From CAYNHZ01 sp964397445 (GTDB taxonomy: Bacteria > Bacteroidota > Bacteroidia > Bacteroidales > UBA932), in the NCBI GenBank assembly GCA_964397445.1, contig CAYNHZ010000008.1, forward strand, positions 1-18,097: DNA of 18,097 nucleotides, in the 5' to 3' direction. This document shows, piece by piece, positions 1 through 7,189 of this stretch (positions within the stretch are counted from its first letter, which is position 1; each line of letters opens with the position of its first letter). The notes beneath the pieces are model-generated. The model saw only the letters and a program-made list of their open reading frames with translations. It was not told the origin of the DNA and made no database searches. A program made the position numbers and the translations under genes.

Positions 1-52
1 GAGCACTACACTGATAATGTAGGGGTCAGCGGTTCAACTCCGCTCGGGACTA
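1..52 (+). tRNA. tRNA-Ile (anticodon GAU), 5' end cut off by window edge
   Basis: This is the 3' two thirds of a tRNA. The anticodon stem CTACA/TGTAG (6-10 and 18-22) closes a 7-base loop with anticodon GAT at 13-15. The T arm has the loop TTCAACT. The 3' acceptor strand CGGGACT (45-51) is followed by discriminator A52. CCA is not encoded. The D arm and 5' acceptor strand lie outside the window. tRNA-Ile(GAU) followed at once by tRNA-Ala(UGC) is the usual content of a bacterial 16S-23S spacer, so a 16S gene may lie just upstream; that cannot be seen here. Confidence 0.95.
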
Positions 53-68
53 CTAATTCTTAGTTATT

Positions 69-142
69 GGGGGGCTAGCTCAGTTGGCTAGAGCACCTGC
101 TTTGCAAGCAGGGGGTCAAGGGTTCGACTCCCTTGCTCTCCA
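69..142 (+). tRNA. tRNA-Ala (anticodon UGC)
   Basis: Complete cloverleaf. The acceptor strands GGGGGGC (69-75) and GCTCTCC (135-141) pair with two G-U wobbles. The D arm is GCTC/GAGC. The anticodon stem CCTGC/GCAGG holds the loop TTTGCAA with anticodon TGC at 103-105. The T stem is AAGGG/CCCTT with the loop TTCGACT. Discriminator A is at 142 and CCA is not encoded. It lies 16 bases after tRNA-Ile, so the two are surely co-transcribed. A terminator hairpin begins 2 bases later, and no 23S rRNA follows as it would in a standard rRNA operon. Confidence 0.97.
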
Positions 143-143
143 C

Positions 144-189
144 AAAAGATTGAATATCAATAAATTATTTTTTGAATTCAATCTTTTTT
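144..189 (+). terminator. Rho-independent terminator after tRNA-Ile/tRNA-Ala
   Basis: A perfect 12-bp stem pairs AAAAGATTGAAT (144-155) with ATTCAATCTTTT (176-187). The loop is 20 bases, and the T tract continues after the stem. It starts directly after the tRNA-Ala 3' end and therefore ends the tRNA transcript. The response-regulator gene on the minus strand ends at 211, so the same stem, which is flanked by A residues on its other side, could also stop transcription from that direction. Confidence 0.85.
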
Positions 190-210
190 CTTTTTATGTA
201 TTTATCGGAG

Positions 211-834
211 TTAGATGAAACCCTCTATAGAGGCGATATTAATCAGAGATGCTGTGTTTTTTGCCCCAAGTTTCAGTATTAAATTCTTTCTATGGGTATC
301 TACGGTTAGAGGGCTTATGTAGAGTATTTCTGAGATTTCTTGATTTGTAAGCCCTTGGGCAATTAATCTTAATACCTCAATCTCCCTTTTACTAATCACA
401 ATTGTGGTTTCGTTCCCCTTCATTATTTTTCGTACCTCTTTACAAAAATATGTTTCACCATAATTTATACATATTATTGCCTCAATTATCTCTTCCGGCT
501 CTGCGGATTTTAATAGGTATCCTTGAACACCTATATTCAACATCGATTTGATATAGTATTTTTGATCGTATGAGGTCAATACTAAGATTTTAATATTCGG
601 ATCAATTTTAAATATTTTCTCTGCGGCTATCAGACCACTTTCGTCAGGCAATTTAATATCAAGGATAACAACATTAATTCGTTTGTCATTATCAATATTC
701 TCTTTAATTAAAACTATTCCATCTTTTGCGGTTGTCCTTGTGCCTATAACATAGATACTGTCACTCTTCTCAAGTGATGATTTGAGCCCCTCAGCAATCA
801 AAATATGATCATCTATTATAATCGTATTTATCAT
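211..834 (-). CDS. LuxR/NarL-family response regulator
   Basis: Cytoplasmic two-component response regulator of 207 residues, a normal length for the NarL/FixJ class. The N-terminal receiver domain (about 1-120) has the acidic pair D8/D9, phospho-acceptor D59 in ILDIKLPD, switch residue T87 in VLTS and K109 in GYLLK. The C-terminal LuxR-type helix-turn-helix (about 147-205) carries the typical signature with LRLIAQGLTNQEI and LYISPLTVDTHRKN. Its ATG overlaps the stop of the upstream histidine kinase gene by 4 bases (ATGA), so the two are translationally coupled and form a cognate pair. The kinase is of the HisKA_3 type, the usual partner of NarL regulators. A likely target is the divergent promoter region at 2721-2881, which holds a perfect inverted repeat; this link is inferred. 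Confidence 0.93.
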   Translation of the reverse strand: MINTIIIDDHILIAEGLKSSLEKSDSIYVIGTRTTAKDGIVLIKENIDNDKRINVVILDIKLPDESGLIAAEKIFKIDPNIKILVLTSYDQKYYIKSMLNIGVQGYLLKSAEPEEIIEAIICINYGETYFCKEVRKIMKGNETTIVISKREIEVLRLIAQGLTNQEISEILYISPLTVDTHRKNLILKLGAKNTASLINIASIEGFI

Positions 835-2720
835 TTCACCATTACTTTTTTAAGATTATTAAATTCTAGACAACATTCGCATCCTTGTTTTGGTTCGGAG
901 GTTATTTCCATTATTCCCTCGTATAAAGATACTTGTCTTTGAATGTTTTTGATCCCCTTTCCATTGGAGGAAGCTAAATTTTTAATATTAAACCCTTTTC
1001 CGTCATCAGAGACTGTGAGTGAGAGTCGGTGATTTTCTTGTACGAGTTGAACGAGAATATGTTCCCCCTTGGAATGTTTTAATGAGTTGTTAATCAACTC
1101 TTGAGCAATTCTATATAATGTTGCTTCAAATCCCTTTTCAAGCCTTGTGTCTGTTCCGAAGAATGCGTATTTTATCTCTATTTGTTTTGAATTTGCGCTG
1201 GTGCAAAAGTTATCGATTGCACTATTTAATCCCGCCTCTTGCAAAATATCTGGCATTAAGTTGTGAGAAATTCTCCTCATCTCTCGGATTGTGTCATCGA
1301 TCAATTCTAATGAGTGTTTAGGGTGTGATGTTGAATCGTTATCGGTGCTGATAAGAGAGTTTCTAATCACTGATAACATACTCCCGAGACTATCGTGGAT
1401 CTCTCTCGCAACCCTAATCCTTTCGCCCTCTTCCCCTCTGAGCGATGCTTTTTGTTCTGCTATCTTTCTTTTTTGTTTTTGAATTAGGTAAATTCCGATA
1501 ATTAATATTATAGCAATTGTGATGGATGCCCATATTATTATTATTCTGTTTTTTGCGGAGATCTCTGCAGCACTCTTTTCTGATTGTAATTGTTCCACCT
1601 TTGCCTCCATCAACAAAGACTCATATTTTGCTGATAGGAAGGTCATATTCTTTCTAACCTCTTCAGATTGAATTGTTTCAAGTAATGATAAATATTCTCC
1701 TTGTTCTTCGAAAGCTTTTTCGAATTGTTTTGTTTGAGCGTATGTGTTTGCTCTCCCTTCGTAAATTCTCAATTTGACTTGTGGAAAATTTAGAGAATCG
1801 GCAATTTTCTCAGCTTTATCGAAATATACGAATGAGCTATCAAGCAATCCTATGTTTCTGAATGCTTTACCGATACGAACCATTGCGTCAGAAGCACCAA
1901 ATATATCATTTTGAAGTATGCTGTATTCTAACGCTTTCTTTTGAAATGAGACGATCTCATTGTACCGCTTTTGATTATAGTAAATTATTGATCTATTGAT
2001 ATATATATTTGAGAGTATATCGTATGCCTCAATCTCCTCTGCTATTACCTGTGCAGAGTCAAGGTATTTCAATGATAAATAGAGATTTTTTTTGGGAATG
2101 TAATAATTGGAGAAATTGACAAGGACTGTGGCTTTGGAATACGGATCATCTATTTTGTTACTAAGTTCTTTTAATTTTCTATCATAAACATTTGCCATAT
2201 CGTTGTCGTACATTTGCATATAGATATGTGAAATTTTAGAGTAACCATTTACTAAATAGGGTACCATCTCATATTTTTCGAATATCTCTATCCCTTTTAG
2301 GGCGTAAGATAGAGCCTCCTCATTGTCATTGCCCATAATAAAGACCAGGCTTATGTTTAACCACGTTTTTGCCAACCCCTTTTCCCCCTCTTCCCCTCCG
2401 ATAGTCTCAAAACAATTTTCGGCCTTTCTATAATAAAATAGGGCATTTGCAAAATCTGCAAGATGATTATAAACCATCCCTGCAGTGCGATATGCATCAC
2501 CTTTATCATAAGATGGTGCAGATTTGTCTGCCAATTCTATAAGGGTAGAGGTTTGTTTTATTGCCTCCTCTTCATTACCTACCCTGCATAGATTCCAAGT
2601 GGAATCTGCCATAATTTGTATGTCAGAAATGTCAGATGTTTTAGGATCGACATTAGAAGTTTTATTGCAACTTGAAATGATTAATATTATAAATAGAATT
2701 ATAAAAATTTTTAATTTCAT
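831..2720 (-). CDS. TPR-containing sensor histidine kinase (HisKA_3 type), lipoprotein-like N-terminus
   Basis: Inner-membrane sensor kinase of 629 residues. The N-terminus is a hydrophobic signal ending in ISSC, with C18 fitting a lipobox. Residues about 35-370 are helical repeats of the tetratricopeptide type (for example around 74-105, 114-149 and 273-310), presumably periplasmic. One membrane helix lies at about 392-413. A short coiled linker leads to the HisKA_3 dimerisation domain with phospho-acceptor H442 in REIHDSLG. The HATPase domain has the N box ELINNSLKHS (541-550), DDGKGF (572-577) and GKGI (587-590). This layout is common among Bacteroidota kinases of the NreB/DesK class. It autophosphorylates and passes phosphate to the regulator encoded next to it, which overlaps its stop codon. 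The input signal cannot be told from sequence; TPRs suggest a protein or peptide ligand. A TAACTTTG -7 element precedes the gene. Confidence 0.93.
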   Translation of the reverse strand: MKLKIFIILFIILIISSCNKTSNVDPKTSDISDIQIMADSTWNLCRVGNEEEAIKQTSTLIELADKSAPSYDKGDAYRTAGMVYNHLADFANALFYYRKAENCFETIGGEEGEKGLAKTWLNISLVFIMGNDNEEALSYALKGIEIFEKYEMVPYLVNGYSKISHIYMQMYDNDMANVYDRKLKELSNKIDDPYSKATVLVNFSNYYIPKKNLYLSLKYLDSAQVIAEEIEAYDILSNIYINRSIIYYNQKRYNEIVSFQKKALEYSILQNDIFGASDAMVRIGKAFRNIGLLDSSFVYFDKAEKIADSLNFPQVKLRIYEGRANTYAQTKQFEKAFEEQGEYLSLLETIQSEEVRKNMTFLSAKYESLLMEAKVEQLQSEKSAAEISAKNRIIIIWASITIAIILIIGIYLIQKQKRKIAEQKASLRGEEGERIRVAREIHDSLGSMLSVIRNSLISTDNDSTSHPKHSLELIDDTIREMRRISHNLMPDILQEAGLNSAIDNFCTSANSKQIEIKYAFFGTDTRLEKGFEATLYRIAQELINNSLKHSKGEHILVQLVQENHRLSLTVSDDGKGFNIKNLASSNGKGIKNIQRQVSLYEGIMEITSEPKQGCECCLEFNNLKKVMVK

Positions 2721-2768
2721 AGTGTTAGAGTATTAAATATCAATAGTATCACATAATATTTTCCGATA

Positions 2769-2799
2769 CAAAGTTATCTATTTAAATATATAATTAAAA
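2769..2799 (-). promoter_or_regulatory. Bacteroidota-type promoter of the kinase/regulator operon
   Basis: On the minus strand TAACTTTG (2776 to 2769) matches the -7 consensus TAnnTTTG. The -33 position, 19 bases further upstream near 2796-2798, reads only TTT, so that box is weak. The predicted transcript starts near 2762 and gives a leader of about 40 bases before the kinase ATG at 2720. The -33 region touches the inverted repeat at 2798-2817. Confidence 0.6.
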
Positions 2800-2817
2800 T
2801 CCCCTAAAAAGGGGATT
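2798..2817. promoter_or_regulatory. Perfect inverted repeat between divergent promoters, candidate operator
   Basis: AATCCCC (2798-2804) and GGGGATT (2811-2817) are exact inverted repeats around a 6-base A/T spacer. The G/C blocks stand out sharply in very AT-rich surroundings. One edge touches the -33 position of the kinase promoter and the other overlaps the -33 TTG (2816-2818) of the beta-helix lipoprotein promoter. This placement and the dyad symmetry suit a dimeric regulator such as the NarL-type protein encoded next door. The T-rich stretch after it also permits a weak hairpin terminator or attenuator reading rightward, but it lies upstream of the likely start site of the rightward gene, so an operator is the better reading. 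Confidence 0.55.
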
Positions 2818-2845
2818 GTGTGTTTTTTAATAATAAGTTCCTTTG
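2816..2845 (+). promoter_or_regulatory. Promoter of the beta-helix lipoprotein gene
   Basis: TTG (2816-2818), a 19-base spacer and TTCCTTTG (2838-2845) fit the Bacteroidota -33/-7 arrangement, with one mismatch to TAnnTTTG. The predicted start is near 2852, leaving a leader of about 30 bases before the ATG at 2882. The -33 box lies inside the right arm of the inverted repeat, so a protein bound there would be expected to block or recruit polymerase. Confidence 0.5.
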
Positions 2846-2881
2846 TGATAAATAATATTTATTAATTTTTAAAAAGTTTAT

Positions 2882-4549
2882 ATGAAAAAGACTATTTTAT
2901 CATTTATTGCAATTTTATTTATTGCTGTTTTACTATTTTCTTGTGACGGAAATAGTGGCGGGAAGGCCATTACTGAAGATATTGTTATTTCTACAACTTG
3001 GACAGGCAATGTAAATATTGATGGAAGAATCAATGTAAATGCTGCTTTAATAATCGAGCCGGGGACAAAAATCTATTTTTCTAAGGGATCTTCTTTAACT
3101 ATCTGTAGCGGAGGGTCGTTAAAAGCTGAAGGAACTCCTGATAAGGGGATAATCTTTACATCTGCGGAGGTAAAACCGGGAGCCGGTGATTGGTGTGGAA
3201 TTGAGTTGGATGAAAGCGCAAATTCGGGAGCTACATCCCTCGCATATTGTACTATAGAGTATGCAGGTAATTCTCAAGGATTTAAAGCAGCAGTATATGT
3301 TCATAATAACACTATTTCAATGCGAAATTGTATTGTTACAAAGAGTGCGGGGACAGGCGTTTATGTTCGTGAAAATGGAAGTTTTACCGCTTTTTCATCA
3401 AATCAAATTAATGAATGTGCCTCTTATCCTATGTCAATCCCTTCGAATGCTGTTGGGAAAGTAGAGGTTAGTAACCAACTCACATCTTCTTTAGGTGTTT
3501 TTATTAACACAGAGCTTTATACAAGGAAAGATACCTGGCAAAATCTTGGATTACCTTATGTTATTGAGATTTTGATTGTTGAAAGAGATGGTGAGCTGAT
3601 TTTAGCTCCGGGTGTGGTTATGAGTTTTAAAGAGGATGGTTATCTTTCAATAGGTAATAATAGTGCTGGCAAAATTACAGCTATTGGGACAAAAGAGAAA
3701 CCGATTATATTTACCTCAAACAATGCAAATAAAGCGGCAGGTGATTGGAGAGGGATCGAAATATATGAGTTTGCTGCTGCAAATAGTGTTATTTCAAATA
3801 GTGTGGTTGAGTATGGCGGTAAAAGTACCGGGTTTTCTTCCAATATTTATATATACCTCAGCTCGCCAACTATTTCCAATACAATTGTTAAAAATAGTGC
3901 CGGTATGGGGATATATAATAGAGATGGCGGTTTTACTAAAATGGAAAATAACACAATTTCCGAATGTGCTGATTATGTGATATCTGTACCTGCTAAAAGT
4001 GCTTATAAAATCTCTCCAAACAATTTATTAACAGGTAAGGGGGTGTGTGTAAATAATGAATATACGGTAGGAAAAATTACTTGGGAGGCATTGACTGTTC
4101 CGTATATTATCGAATACGGGTTATCTATCGAAAATAATTCCGAGCTGACGATTGCTCCTGGTACCATTGTTAAAATGAAGGAGGATAGCTTTATAGACAT
4201 AGGTGAAAACTCAGCTGGAAAATTAATAGCAATAGGTTCGGTAGAGAAACCAATCAGTTTTGTATCAGCTGTTTCAAATCCTTATCAAGGTGATTGGAGA
4301 GGGTTTGAAATATTTGAATATGTAATGCCTGACACAAAACTCTCAAATTGTAATATTGCCAATGGTGGAAAGAGTTCAGGGTATGGATTCAACATCTATA
4401 TTTATCATAATGGAAATAGGGTGACTGTTGAAAATTGTGATATTTCGTTCTCTGCAGGTTCCGGAATAGGGGTTAGAGAATCAATTCCTAATTTGATAAA
4501 TAACACTTATCACGATAATTTAGGTTCGGATGTGTATTATTATGAATAG
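2882..4549 (+). CDS. Lipoprotein with three tandem right-handed beta-helix units
   Basis: Predicted exported lipoprotein of 555 residues. The signal peptide ends in LFSC with C21 as the lipidated residue, followed by DGNSGG. The rest is right-handed parallel beta-helix made of three similar units of about 180 residues, starting near residues 39, 218 and 400. Each unit repeats the same landmarks in order: TW, then APGT or a variant, a GKI.AIG.-like turn followed by KPI.FTS, GDW.GIE or GDWRGFE, NGGKS or YGGKS, an I.NC-like rung, SAG.GI, and NN.I. Such helices often bind or cut polysaccharide, but I see no recognisable lyase active site, so a binding or structural surface role is as likely. It is transcribed divergently from a two-component system across a 161-base control region, which suggests that system regulates it. 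The 3' end converges on the DUF819 gene, with only 15 bases between and no clear terminator. Confidence 0.85.
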   Translation: MKKTILSFIAILFIAVLLFSCDGNSGGKAITEDIVISTTWTGNVNIDGRINVNAALIIEPGTKIYFSKGSSLTICSGGSLKAEGTPDKGIIFTSAEVKPGAGDWCGIELDESANSGATSLAYCTIEYAGNSQGFKAAVYVHNNTISMRNCIVTKSAGTGVYVRENGSFTAFSSNQINECASYPMSIPSNAVGKVEVSNQLTSSLGVFINTELYTRKDTWQNLGLPYVIEILIVERDGELILAPGVVMSFKEDGYLSIGNNSAGKITAIGTKEKPIIFTSNNANKAAGDWRGIEIYEFAAANSVISNSVVEYGGKSTGFSSNIYIYLSSPTISNTIVKNSAGMGIYNRDGGFTKMENNTISECADYVISVPAKSAYKISPNNLLTGKGVCVNNEYTVGKITWEALTVPYIIEYGLSIENNSELTIAPGTIVKMKEDSFIDIGENSAGKLIAIGSVEKPISFVSAVSNPYQGDWRGFEIFEYVMPDTKLSNCNIANGGKSSGYGFNIYIYHNGNRVTVENCDISFSAGSGIGVRESIPNLINNTYHDNLGSDVYYYE

Positions 4550-4564
4550 TTCTCACTATGAATT

Positions 4565-5743
4565 CTAAAGGATCATAGCGATAACGGCTCCGAGGTAATT
4601 GCCGATAGCATAACCAATTATCCCTATTGTAATACCAACTATGATAACACTTTTGTTTTTCATACAGTCAGCAATCATCGGGACAAAGAGTGGGGAGTTG
4701 ATCAACGCAACTGAGGTGATAATGGTAATATCTGCGTTTATCTTGAATATTTTGGAGAGGAGTAATTGAATGGCAAGCGAGCCAAAAATCGCATAGACAA
4801 TATATAGGAGAAACCAAAGTCCCTCTTTGAAATTTATCTCTGAAATATTGACCATAGAGGCTATGACAAGGGAAAAAATCAAAACAAGATACATCCCTGC
4901 GTCATAGCTTTTTTCTGCCCGTTTTATTGACGGAACAAATGATAAAGCGATAGCGATAGTGGTAAGTGATAAGAATAATGTCAGCATATCAATCTTTCCG
5001 GTGATAAGAAATGAGATACCGATACTTACCCCTGCAACAGATACAGATAGAAGAATGGAGAGTATTGTGGGAAAGAAGTTTGACTTTGTGAATACATTGT
5101 GATACAGATCTTTATTTGTAGAATTTGTATCAATATTTTGATTACTTATGGAAGAGGTAGATACATTCTCTTCCGTTTTGTATGGCAGAGCCAACCTGAA
5201 TAATTTGATCCCTATTGTAAGTAGAAATGTTATGTATGCAAGGCTAACTATCATATCGAAAGAGTTTATCAATATGTATGTTGCCTCATCTACTCCGAGC
5301 ATCATCTTTAATGCAGCAAGATTCGGCGTTCCACCTGTGTACACACCGACAAGCATCCCTGCAATATTATTGAATTCTTCATCCCCCACCTTCCCTTCAA
5401 AAATAAAGTATCCTGAGATAATCGCACAAACTACAGAAATAATTCCGAAAATCATAGATAATGTGGCTGATCTTAATGGAAGTCGCTTGAAATTACAAGA
5501 AAATAAAATCAATGGCATAGCCAACGGAATTGTGATTGAGGAGATGGCGTTCTGAACACCGGAAATACTGTTTGTAATCGTTTGAAATGGGAATACAAAT
5601 AAATTTGAAAAAATAATACCTATGAAATAAAGTGTCAGAATCGTTCCAATTTTATTAAACAACTTCACCCTTTCACAAAGGAGAATCACCAAAGCAGGTA
5701 CCAATAGATAAAAGAGCACCCAAGTAACAGATAAAAGAATCAT
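4565..5743 (-). CDS. DUF819 family integral membrane protein
   Basis: Hydrophobic protein of 392 residues with about ten membrane helices and a short charged, Ser/Asn-rich cytoplasmic loop near residues 190-215. The segment VGVYTGGTPNLAALKMMLG (about 131-149) is characteristic of the DUF819 (YjcL-like) family, and the C-terminal half repeats a motif with ALINSPLFVP. The two halves look related, as in secondary carriers with an inverted repeat. The family has no established substrate that I can name, so transporter is an inference from architecture. It is a single-gene unit with a near-consensus TATCTTTG element just upstream. It lies between a lipoprotein gene that converges on it and a divergent glycosyltransferase gene, neither of which indicates a shared function. 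Confidence 0.85.
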   Translation of the reverse strand: MILLSVTWVLFYLLVPALVILLCERVKLFNKIGTILTLYFIGIIFSNLFVFPFQTITNSISGVQNAISSITIPLAMPLILFSCNFKRLPLRSATLSMIFGIISVVCAIISGYFIFEGKVGDEEFNNIAGMLVGVYTGGTPNLAALKMMLGVDEATYILINSFDMIVSLAYITFLLTIGIKLFRLALPYKTEENVSTSSISNQNIDTNSTNKDLYHNVFTKSNFFPTILSILLSVSVAGVSIGISFLITGKIDMLTLFLSLTTIAIALSFVPSIKRAEKSYDAGMYLVLIFSLVIASMVNISEINFKEGLWFLLYIVYAIFGSLAIQLLLSKIFKINADITIITSVALINSPLFVPMIADCMKNKSVIIVGITIGIIGYAIGNYLGAVIAMIL

Positions 5744-5765
5744 AATCTCTTTTTTTAAGATTTTG

Positions 5766-5773
5766 CAAAGATA
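5766..5773 (-). promoter_or_regulatory. -7 promoter element for the DUF819 gene
   Basis: The minus strand reads TATCTTTG followed by C, an exact match to the Bacteroidota -7 consensus. No clear TTG is seen 19-20 bases upstream (the region is T-rich), so strength is uncertain. The predicted start near 5759 leaves a leader of only about 15 bases. The element lies in a 75-base divergent spacer shared with the glycosyltransferase operon. Confidence 0.65.
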
Positions 5774-5795
5774 AATTATTTTTAAAAAATGTTAG

Positions 5796-5803
5796 TATCT
5801 TAG
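5796..5803 (+). promoter_or_regulatory. Possible -7 element for the glycosyltransferase operon
   Basis: TATCTTAG matches TAnnTTTG except at one base and sits 15 bases before the ATG at 5819. Transcription would start near 5810, giving a very short leader with no room for a Shine-Dalgarno site. No convincing -33 box is visible because that region is an A/T run overlapping the upstream promoter of the divergent gene. Confidence 0.4.
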
Positions 5804-5818
5804 CCATTTGTTGTGACT

Positions 5819-7189
5819 ATGATGAAATTATTGAAACAAATGGAAATTAACACTTTTTATCTCAATAAATATACATCAACCTCAGTCCTTAGGGAGGTTG
5901 CTTTGAAGTTAAATTCGAAATATGTAGTTATTTTTACTAAATCAGAAAATCAAATATCCCTTGGGGAATCGGCCTTAGATAGATTTGTTTCTATTGCAAA
6001 TGACACAGGGGCAGTGATGTTGTATTCTGATTACTACAAAATTATAGCCGGTAAAATGGTGGCAAACCCACTTATCGATTATAGATTCGGAAGCCTCAGA
6101 GACGATTTTGATTTTGGGTCATTACTCTTTATCCGTAGTGATGTGTTTAAGATGGTGGTTTCCGATATGGCGGAGGAGTATAATTTTGGGGCGTTATATG
6201 ATTTGAGGCTCAGACTCTCCGTGTTAGGGGAGATATTACATATTGGAGAGATGTTGTATTCTGAAAATGAGGCAGATATTAGGAGATCCGGGGAGAAGCA
6301 ATTTGATTATGTAAATCCACGTAACAGGGAGGTTCAGATTGAGATGGAAAAAATATGTACATTTCATCTGAAAATTATTGGGGGATATCTCCCTTCGAAT
6401 AGTGAGGAGATAGATTTTTCGGAATATGAAGATTTTGAAAATGAAGCTTCTATTATTATCCCTGTTTTTAATAGGGAGAGGACAATAGTGGATGCTGTCA
6501 AATCTGCACTTATGCAAAAAACAAACTTTAATTTTAATGTTATAGTTGTTGATAATCATTCTACTGACAAAACGACTTCAATACTTGAGGAGATGGCTGA
6601 GAATTCCAATTCTTTGATTCACCTTATCCCTCAAAGGGGAGATCTTGGTATAGGTGGGTGTTGGAATTTTGGGATAAATAACCCTAAGTGTGGCCGTTTT
6701 GCAGTGCAGCTTGATAGTGATGATGTATATAGTGATGACAAAGTTTTGCAAAGGATTGTTGATGAGTTCTATCAACAAAAGTGTGCAATGATGGTCGGTA
6801 CCTACAGAATGACCGATTTTAATATGGAGACACTCCCCCCCGGTATTATAGATCATCGAGAGTGGAGTGAAGAGAATGGGCATAATAACGCATTGAGAAT
6901 TAATGGACTCGGAGCTCCTCGAGCTTTCTTTACCCCTTTATTGAGGGATATAGGTGGTTTTCCAAATGTCAGTTACGGTGAGGATTATGCTGTTGGCCTA
7001 AGGATTTCACGAGAGTATAAGATAGGACGGATTTACGATGTTCTATATTGCTGTCGAAGATGGGAGGGGAACTCTGATGCTGCCCTTGATGTTGTGAAAG
7101 TTAACATCAACAACACATACAAAGATATGATAAGAAGTTGGGAACTGAAATCAAGAGTCATTATTGGAATAGATGGACAATTTGAATAA
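5819..7189 (+). CDS. Family 2 glycosyltransferase with a degenerate N-terminal GT-like domain
   Basis: Cytoplasmic protein of about 456 residues. The C-terminal half (about 209-425) is a GT-A glycosyltransferase family 2 domain. It opens with SIIIPVFN, followed by VVDNHSTD (nucleotide site), the metal-binding DSDD at about 299-302 and a GED motif near 387-389 that would supply the catalytic base. The family moves a sugar from a nucleotide-sugar donor to an acceptor, neither of which is identifiable here. The first 200 residues resemble a second GT-like fold without the nucleotide-binding start: LYSDYY sits where a DXD would be, and DFGSLLFIRSDVF resembles the acceptor half. I start at ATG 5819; GTG 5813 in frame is an alternative, as is the next ATG at 5822. 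The gene overlaps the DUF4922-SpoIID gene by 17 bases, so the two are co-translated and probably act in one pathway. Nearby genes point to cell-wall sugars. Confidence 0.88.
   Translation: MMKLLKQMEINTFYLNKYTSTSVLREVALKLNSKYVVIFTKSENQISLGESALDRFVSIANDTGAVMLYSDYYKIIAGKMVANPLIDYRFGSLRDDFDFGSLLFIRSDVFKMVVSDMAEEYNFGALYDLRLRLSVLGEILHIGEMLYSENEADIRRSGEKQFDYVNPRNREVQIEMEKICTFHLKIIGGYLPSNSEEIDFSEYEDFENEASIIIPVFNRERTIVDAVKSALMQKTNFNFNVIVVDNHSTDKTTSILEEMAENSNSLIHLIPQRGDLGIGGCWNFGINNPKCGRFAVQLDSDDVYSDDKVLQRIVDEFYQQKCAMMVGTYRMTDFNMETLPPGIIDHREWSEENGHNNALRINGLGAPRAFFTPLLRDIGGFPNVSYGEDYAVGLRISREYKIGRIYDVLYCCRRWEGNSDAALDVVKVNINNTYKDMIRSWELKSRVIIGIDGQFE

Noticed and set aside
2798..2830. The hairpin AATCCCC/GGGGATT followed by T-rich DNA as a rho-independent terminator
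   Set aside because: It lies upstream of the predicted start of the rightward gene, and no gene reads into it from the left on the plus strand. Its position between two -33 boxes fits an operator better.
5148..5555. Plus-strand open frame of 135 codons inside the DUF819 gene
   Set aside because: It is antisense to a convincing membrane protein gene. It has no promoter, no plausible start context and no recognisable domain.
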